NCBI GenBank assembly: GCA_902984215.1
Contig: CADWAF010000576.1
Coordinates: forward strand, 1 to 11,462
Origin: Willaertia magna
Lineage: Eukaryota; Heterolobosea; Eutetramitea; Acrasida; Naegleriidae
Direction: 5' to 3'
Length of the DNA: 11,462 nucleotides
Positions 6,749 through 11,462 of the stretch are shown here, one piece after another (the first letter of the stretch is position 1; every line of letters begins with the position of its first letter). The notes below the pieces were generated by a model. The model was not told the DNA's origin. It worked only from the letters and a program-made list of their open reading frames with translations, and made no database searches. The translations under genes were made by a program, and so were the position numbers.

Positions 6749-7642
6749 TTAAAAACCTATTTCCTTAGATAAGTTCCTGCCAGAGTGTAAGCAAGATCTA
6801 AAGTATAAATGAATAGATGGTCCGGACCGGTCTCCCATTCCAGAAATTGTAGCTTCACTAAAACCTGCAAGATGAGCTTCTGTAGCTCCACCAATCCTAA
6901 GGGAGTGACTAGAATAGTTACTTTCTAATTGTAAAGTACTAACTACCACCCTTAGTATCTCCGTGATGTTTTTATAATTCCACAGAACTTCTCCACTGAA
7001 AAGATATCTACCAATTGGTTTAACTTTACACCACTTATCAAACCATTTAACAGGACAGATATCTGATCTTGTCTTTTCTAAAAATAATGTTTTACCTTTA
7101 CATCTTCTAAACCTATCTACTTTAGTAGACCTAATTCTCAACTTTAAACCATTCTTTCCGTTCTAACTAAAACCACTGATATCCTCATTCATAATTGTAA
7201 CTAATTCTGTGCCTCTGAGCAACAATCTCAATCCCAAAATCATAACCAGTATAAACAATACGTAAAATTCATAATTTTGAAATTTAGAACCACTAGTAAT
7301 CCATTGTCTAATAAAACTGATTCTCCAAGGTAAACACTTCAATTCAAAACTTACACTAGAAATATTATTAAGACTATTAAGAAGTCTTGTTGTATTGTGG
7401 TCAGATAGATCCTTAACACCTGTAACAACAAACAACTTCCTTAGAGCAGTAAGACAACATTTACAATTTTTACCTGATGAAATCTTTAAAAACAAATACA
7501 TCAAAAACTGTTCAACATCATCTTTGCTTGGTGGGAAAGCGTTTCTGTACTGCAAGTTAAAATTGATGTATCTGAACCAATAAGTTTTATATGTTTTATA
7601 TGTTGATGGCTTAATATCTTGAAACTTAATACGTTCAGCTAA
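6749..7642 (-). pseudogene. Tyrosine recombinase (YR) of the retroelement, broken
   Basis: One reading frame with a TAG at 7165-7163 in the middle and a TAA at 7645-7643 just before LAERIKF. Residues from 7642 (LAERIKFQDIKPSTYKTY, YWFRYINF, FPPSKDDVEQFLMYL) resemble the SAM-like core-binding N-domain of YRs. The catalytic domain shows the first Arg in LLLRGTELVTI, a Lys-rich beta stretch (RSTKVDRFRR...KGKTLFLEKT), HSLRIGGATEAHLAG (H-x2-R) and a C-terminal Tyr in SIHLYFR. All major catalytic residues of the R...HxxR...Y set are present. Role in the element: integration of the circular cDNA without an integrase. The internal TAG prevents a full-length product. Confidence 0.8.
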
Positions 7643-7645
7643 TTA

Positions 7646-8712
7646 TTGTAATGTATGCTTTCGAATGTAACTAAGGTTGTGAATATCGTCCAATTCTTGT
7701 GGTTCAATAATTTGCATTTGTTTGTTAATCCTAGAACAAAGTCTGAACCATGAAGTAATATATTCTTTCTTCTTCGAGTTTCAATATTCTCCACTACCAC
7801 TTGCTTGGCCAATAAGGATGTACTAGAACCATACTGACCTAACTTTCTTGGCAATGTTCCAATGTCCTCTCTATTAAGTTGAAAGGTACACACACCTAAT
7901 TCATTTGGTGTTTCCAGTTTTGAGAAAAAGCATCATGAACCAATAATTGATCCCTTGAATAACATGTAGTGTAATCTTTTGTTTTTACGTTATAGGGAGA
8001 AGTAAAACGATCTTACGTTATTATCACATTTAGCTCTTTTTGAACTCTTAGAAACACTTCTGTTATAATTGACCAGTCTCCGAAATCCTGGACTTCTCCT
8101 AGACAACTTAAGTAATCTGTTTGTACGTTTTGATTGCTTGGTAACTATACCATATCTAACAACCTGATGTTGCATTCGAAAATAACTCTTCAACAAAAAC
8201 AAATAATTCTGTTCATTAAAGAACTTTACATTTTTCCCTTTAACAGGCAACCTTGCAAAACCATAGAGTCCACATAAATAATTAAATTGCGTCCCTCCAA
8301 TTTCTGACACCAATTCTTCAATACCAGAAACAAAGCTTGTGCTTCTCAAATATTTATATGTAAGCTTCTTTGCGTCATTGACCATGTATTAGTCATTTAC
8401 AAATCTAAATCTTTTATACAAACACCATATCCAATATCTGAAGCATCTGTAAACAGTTGAAATACACTAAAAGGCCAATAATAGTTCTTTCCATTCCAAG
8501 TGTCTAAGTTTGTTACTATCCACTCTAAATTGTGTACCACCCTCATATCTCTTAGAAACCATTTTCCATCCCAACCAAATTTCCCTACCATCTTACAAAT
8601 CAAATTGTATAAAGGATGCAAATAAACAATGGCCAGCAAGAAAGCTTGTACATAAGATATGATAAAACCTGATACTTTCGCTAAACAATGTGCTGATATT
8701 TTCCTTTTTTTT
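7646..8712 (-). pseudogene. RNase H and linker region of the retroelement polyprotein, broken
   Basis: One frame from KISAHCLAKVSGF (after the A-run at about 8702-8712), through LFTDASDIGYGVC (first RNase H Asp), HINI-stop-EAQAL (Glu), LIIYVDS (Asp), DYLSCLGEVQDFGDWSI, DRFTSPYN, HDAFSQNW, to HPYWPSKW. This order is typical of the RNase H and following segment of DIRS-order elements. The frame carries at least eight stops (for example TAA 8399-8397, TGA 8348-8346) but needs no frameshift for about 900 bp. Two of the stops replace what is probably Trp (N-stop-VC.P and KW-stop-WR). A longer uninterrupted ORF in another frame at 8385-7990 is a shadow. Role when intact: degrading RNA from the RNA/DNA hybrid. 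Confidence 0.7.
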
Positions 8713-9597
8713 TAAATATAAAAAATAATATAAAATTGATACGTTTCTTGATCTTTGCTATTGTTTCTTTTGGGATATACAACTTCTTTGTTACTATATC
8801 TATAATAACCCTCAACACTAATGCTCTTGTATTTGGCCAAAAACAACCTTTAGTAACTTCTTGAATAATATCCAGAGCCTTCATAATAATATCTGTTTGA
8901 ACAACTTCCTTCCTCAATGAATTCCACAATATTAAGGTGAAATCGTCTATATAATTTGAGGCCATAATACCAAATCTGCCTAAAATTGCCACAAATTGGT
9001 TCATAATTAAAGTAAAATAATAAGAAAAACCATTCTATCCAAATGGCAAAACAGTAAAACAGTAATATTTCTTCAAATAGTAAATACAACAATAAAGTCT
9101 GTCTTTCACACGAATTGTTATTTAGTGATATCTTGATCATAAGTTCAATATCGCTAAAAACAATTGTTGATCTTTTGGAATTGATTGCACTAACTTAGAA
9201 ACAGTCTTGTATTTGAACTTTGGTGTCATAGAGAACTGATTTAGTAGAATAAGGTTCCTAACCATTTGAAATTTTGACTTGTTTTTTTTTCCTACAAGGA
9301 AATAATTTGCTACACCTAATGGTGAAAAATACTCTTTTAATGCACCTATTTCTATTAAAGTAGAAATTTCTTGGTGCAAAAACTGTTGTTCCTCTATATT
9401 TCAATAATCTCAATTAGGTATAAAACAAAACTTTGCAAATTTTTCCTTTAGTATACCATAAATAATACTGTTCTTTAACAATTCTATCACTTCCCCTAAT
9501 GCGCCGTATTGTTCCCATGCCTTCCAGCTTGCAGATATTGAACCAACAGCTTCTTTCCTTTCGTGAAAAAGGACAACTAGTATACTTGGAATTCTTT
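8681..9597 (-). pseudogene. Reverse transcriptase domain of the retroelement, broken
   Basis: The frame begins near GSISASWKAWEQYGALGEV and continues FLHQEISTLIEIGALKEY, SPLGVANYFLVGKKNKSKFQMVRNL (RT motifs 1-2), FKYKTVSKLVQSI, FTVLPFG-stop-NGFSYYFTLIM (motif B region) and SNYIDDFTLI (the YxDD active site, intact). Stops occur after PN at about 9410, after ILNL at 9139-9137 and at LPFG (TAG 9037-9035). The part between 9137 and about 9060 needs a frame change. The catalytic aspartate of motif A appears as Asn in FLAILNL (D to N), so even a repaired frame might be inactive. The end runs into an A9 tract near 8705-8713, where the frame shifts into the RNase H part. Confidence 0.75.
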
Positions 9598-9599
9598 TT

Positions 9600-10130
9600 A
9601 TTAAGTGGACATTGGAAACTGATATAGCCTTTTTCCTTACAAATAAAACATGTTCTTTCCTCTTCTTGTTGATTATCTTGTGTTTTGTTCTTCTTAAACT
9701 TTAACTATGGTATTATTTTAAATGTTTAATTCTTCTTATGTGTACATTTATGAGCTGTAGTAACTTTATTTCTAAATTCTTTCCACAAAACAAAGTTATT
9801 CATTGAATTAAAAACTCTAGCAGTTTCTTTATCTTTAAACAATAATTGCAAGTGTACTAATTTCTTTTTAATCGTAGTTATAGACTTCTCTAATTCAAAA
9901 CTACTTTTAGTGAGCTGGCATGAAGTAATGTAAAGATTGAATAAAGTAGATTTCGCTACTTTATATTCTGTAATAATAGATTTAGAACCTTGTAAAAGTG
10001 GGCATTCTTTATCCACTCTTTCTTTGGCGTTGGTTTTAATGAGGACTTCTTGAACAATATTATCTATGTTCTTAAGTATGCATTTATCCTTGTCTTTTGC
10101 TTTGTCCTCATGTTTCTCTTTTTTTTTTCG
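9600..10130 (-). pseudogene. Gag C-terminal part with degenerate zinc knuckle
   Basis: A long open stretch in one frame runs from just after the A10 run at 10122-10131 down to TAA at 9728-9726. It is rich in Lys and Glu at its start (KEKHEDKAKDKDKC) and helical (SFELEKSITTIKKKLVHLQLLF). Past TAA and a TAG, the same frame encodes CFICKEKGYISFQC at 9650-9609, a CX2CX4HX4C zinc knuckle in which the His is Tyr (TAT). Zinc knuckles at the end of Gag bind the element's RNA. It reads into the start of RT without a clear gap. Confidence 0.6.
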
Positions 10131-10305
10131 TTAACAAGAGACTTACTAAGTGTTTCTTTAATTTCTTTTAACGCCATAACCTCTCTTCTAAGCAGTTGTA
10201 CTTGCTCTAAAAGACTACCAAAAACAACACTTTGTTATTGTTGTTCTGTATCGTTCTTGCTTAAAAAAAACTTTCATTCTCATTTTCTATTCTCGTAACC
10301 GGTTG

Positions 10306-10695
10306 CTACTGATTTCCTCTTCTAAAGCATGTTATAACCCAGTCCCTCAACGCTTCAGGTCTGTACAAAGTAGTAGTCTTACTGGGTAAAGTGAATAGAG
10401 ATGGTTTATTAGTTTGCTTTTCATTAAATGAACTTTCTAACGCTACCTTATCTAGGACTAGAGTTCTTAAGTATGTATTGAACAAGTTATCATTAGTAAG
10501 AACTGCTTCTAAGTTAAACAACAATGTTAATTTTTGCTCAATTCTTTTAACCGTAGCCTTTTTAGTGGTAGTAGGGGAAATCTCTAAGGCAGCACATATT
10601 TGCTTAATAGTAGTAAATTGAAGTTTCTCTAACTCTTCTAAACTTTTAAAATGTCTTTCAATAAACAATTTAACGTTTGTTTGAACTTCTTCCAT
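10306..10695 (-). pseudogene. Gag N-terminal part, 129 codons
   Basis: Begins at ATG 10695, inside the A1 repeat, as expected for the first ORF of a split-direct-repeat element. MEEVQTN is followed by a helical segment (LFIERHFKSLEELEKLQFTT) and a helix-turn-helix-like stretch (IKQICAALEISPTTTKKATV). TAG at 10308-10306 ends it, but the frame continues with QPVTRIENENESFF, and later Gag is in another frame, so the stop is probably a mutation. I do not recognise a named family. Identity as Gag comes from position: first ORF, upstream of the zinc knuckle and RT. Confidence 0.55.
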
Positions 10696-10813
10696 AGTTT
10701 ATTGGTTGTGAAGGTAATTTTTTCTTGAGAAATTATTATAAAGAAACAACAGGTTTATTGTAAACCTTCTCTGGTTTACCTCCTAAAATTATATGAAAAG
10801 GATTTTATTACAA
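10679..10813 (-). repeat. A1 repeat of the YR retroelement (outer 5' end)
   Basis: 135-bp partner of A2. It contains the leader and the gag start codon. The right genomic flank begins at 10814. Confidence 0.85.
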
Positions 10814-10851
10814 ACTGATCTAAAATATGAATATCTTCATGTTGTGTTTTT

Positions 10852-11375
10852 GATAGTAATTATATTCCAAAAGATTATAATAGTAAATCTAAATATCTTT
10901 TGACACGTCGAAGATTTGAGATATTAAAAAAAGCTATCTATGGGAAAGAAGAAGGATATGTATTATCTGGACCTTTTGGAATATCTAAATATTACACTGT
11001 GTATTTAATAGCGTGCTATGCAGTTGTTAATTCTATTCTTTTATTATACGTTCCAAGGTGTTTGAATTGGGAGCAAATAAATATTTACGTAACTTAATGT
11101 TCTATTGGAATAAAGATATATTTTCACAATTTCTGCAAGAAGAATTATCAACTACTATAAACGTTATCGAAACATTAAAAACAAACTGCGCAAAAGATAG
11201 AAAAAAGATATTTTTGCTATTCGACGAACATAATGAATTTTTTAAATCTTATACAGGTCGTCAACTGTATTCAGATTTACCTTATTTTAGACATTTTACA
11301 AGGTGGACAGGTGTTACAAGTGGTACTAAGACAATTTATTGTGGAAGTGCTTATAGTATCTTAGCAGTTCCATAG
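10852..11375 (+). pseudogene. Crinkler-like P-loop NTPase fragment, copy 2 (broken, truncated)
   Basis: Encodes DSNYIPKDYN, TRRRFEILKKAIYGKEEGY and the degenerate Walker A GPFGISKYYT, then LLYVPRCLNWE, in one frame to TAA at 11095-11097. A frameshift near 11058-11097, also present in copy 1, moves to the frame with KYLRNLMFYWNKD and the Walker B-like FLLFDEHNEFF. It leaves the repeat at 11357 and stops at 11375, so the C-terminal part seen in copy 1 is absent. In the Walker A motif Lys is followed by Tyr instead of Ser/Thr, so ATP binding would be doubtful. The retroelement end at 10813 lies 38 bp upstream, so the front of this fragment may have been cut off by that insertion. Confidence 0.6.
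10928..11357 (+). repeat. Direct repeat, copy 2 (430 bp)
   Basis: About 98% identical to 21-439 apart from an 11-bp segment (about 11147-11157) missing in copy 1. The two copies are 10.9 kb apart in the same orientation. Confidence 0.9.
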
Positions 11376-11462
11376 TGAAATTTCTTAAAATTATATACAG
11401 TTTTCCGATTGTTCATGCAAAAATAGAACAAAAAAAGACCTCAATAAAACATCTTTTAGAAC

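Larger units (their letters stand above)
6243..10813 (-). mobile_element. Tyrosine-recombinase retrotransposon with split direct repeats (DIRS-order, Ngaro/PAT-like), decayed
   Basis: On the minus strand the order is A1 (10813-10679), gag, reverse transcriptase, RNase H, tyrosine recombinase, B1 (6738-6701), A2 (6700-6566), spacer, B2 (6280-6243). A1 and A2 are both 135 bp with 10 mismatches and no gaps. B1 and B2 are 38 bp with 3 mismatches. A2 touches B1 with no base between. This A1-ORFs-B1A2-B2 arrangement is the known split-direct-repeat organisation of PAT/Ngaro-type YR elements, in contrast to the inverted repeats of DIRS-1. No target duplication is visible, as expected for recombinase-mediated insertion. 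Every gene contains stops or frameshifts. Confidence 0.85.

Noticed and set aside
7639..7893. 84-codon minus-strand ORF
   Set aside because: Shadow of the post-RNase H linker (HPYWPSKW frame), which is in phase with the RNase H domain.
7990..8385. 131-codon minus-strand ORF inside the retroelement
   Set aside because: The neighbouring frame encodes RNase H and linker motifs (HINI, YVDS, DYLS, DRFTSPYN) despite stops, so this longer ORF is a shadow.
8850..9140. 96-codon minus-strand ORF
   Set aside because: Shadow; the frame with LPFG and YIDD is the true RT frame.
10050..10621. Plus-strand ORFs at 10050-10298 and 10391-10621
   Set aside because: Antisense to Gag; hydrophobic sequence arises from the A-rich complement.
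6236..10820. Target site duplication around the retroelement
   Set aside because: Only one or two bases could match at the edges, and YR elements do not normally create duplications.

Overview
This is an AT-rich eukaryotic window dominated by mobile and decaying sequence. There are no bacterial operon signals. An F-box/LRR gene, a tyrosine-recombinase (DIRS/Ngaro-like) retroelement, Crinkler-type NTPase fragments and long Asn/Lys/Ile-rich ORFs point to a fungus. An arbuscular mycorrhizal fungus (Glomeromycotina) is my best guess, from gene content and protein style, not from a search.

Layout. Positions 21-954 (+) hold a broken Crinkler-like P-loop NTPase gene. Positions 2449-1118 (-) hold an intact F-box/leucine-rich-repeat gene. 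A small minus-strand gene, probably a SAM-like domain protein with a mitochondrial-type leader, begins at 6229. It is cut in two by a 3.34-kb DNA transposon at 2691-6031. That transposon has 16-bp terminal inverted repeats, a CATG target duplication (2687-2690 and 6032-6035), a transposase-like gene on + (2736-5021) and a convergent second gene on - (5908-5039). Each of these two genes is one reading frame broken by a single stop codon (TAA at 4458, TAG at 5575). Removing the transposon and one CATG rejoins the host gene in frame.

Thirteen bases upstream of that host ORF lies the end of a second element, a 4.57-kb minus-strand tyrosine-recombinase retrotransposon (6243-10813). It has the split-direct-repeat layout A1 - gag - RT - RNase H - YR - B1A2 - B2. 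A1 and A2 are 135-bp copies with no indels, and A2 abuts B1 exactly. All its genes carry stops or frameshifts, so it is dead as it stands. Beyond it, 10852-11375 (+) repeats the Crinkler-like fragment from the left edge at about 98% identity.

The region therefore reads as nested insertions between two directly repeated, already broken NTPase gene fragments. The least familiar part is the 3.34-kb two-gene transposon. Its transposase resembles a poorly described RNase H-like family by motif spacing only, and its partner gene is unrecognised.
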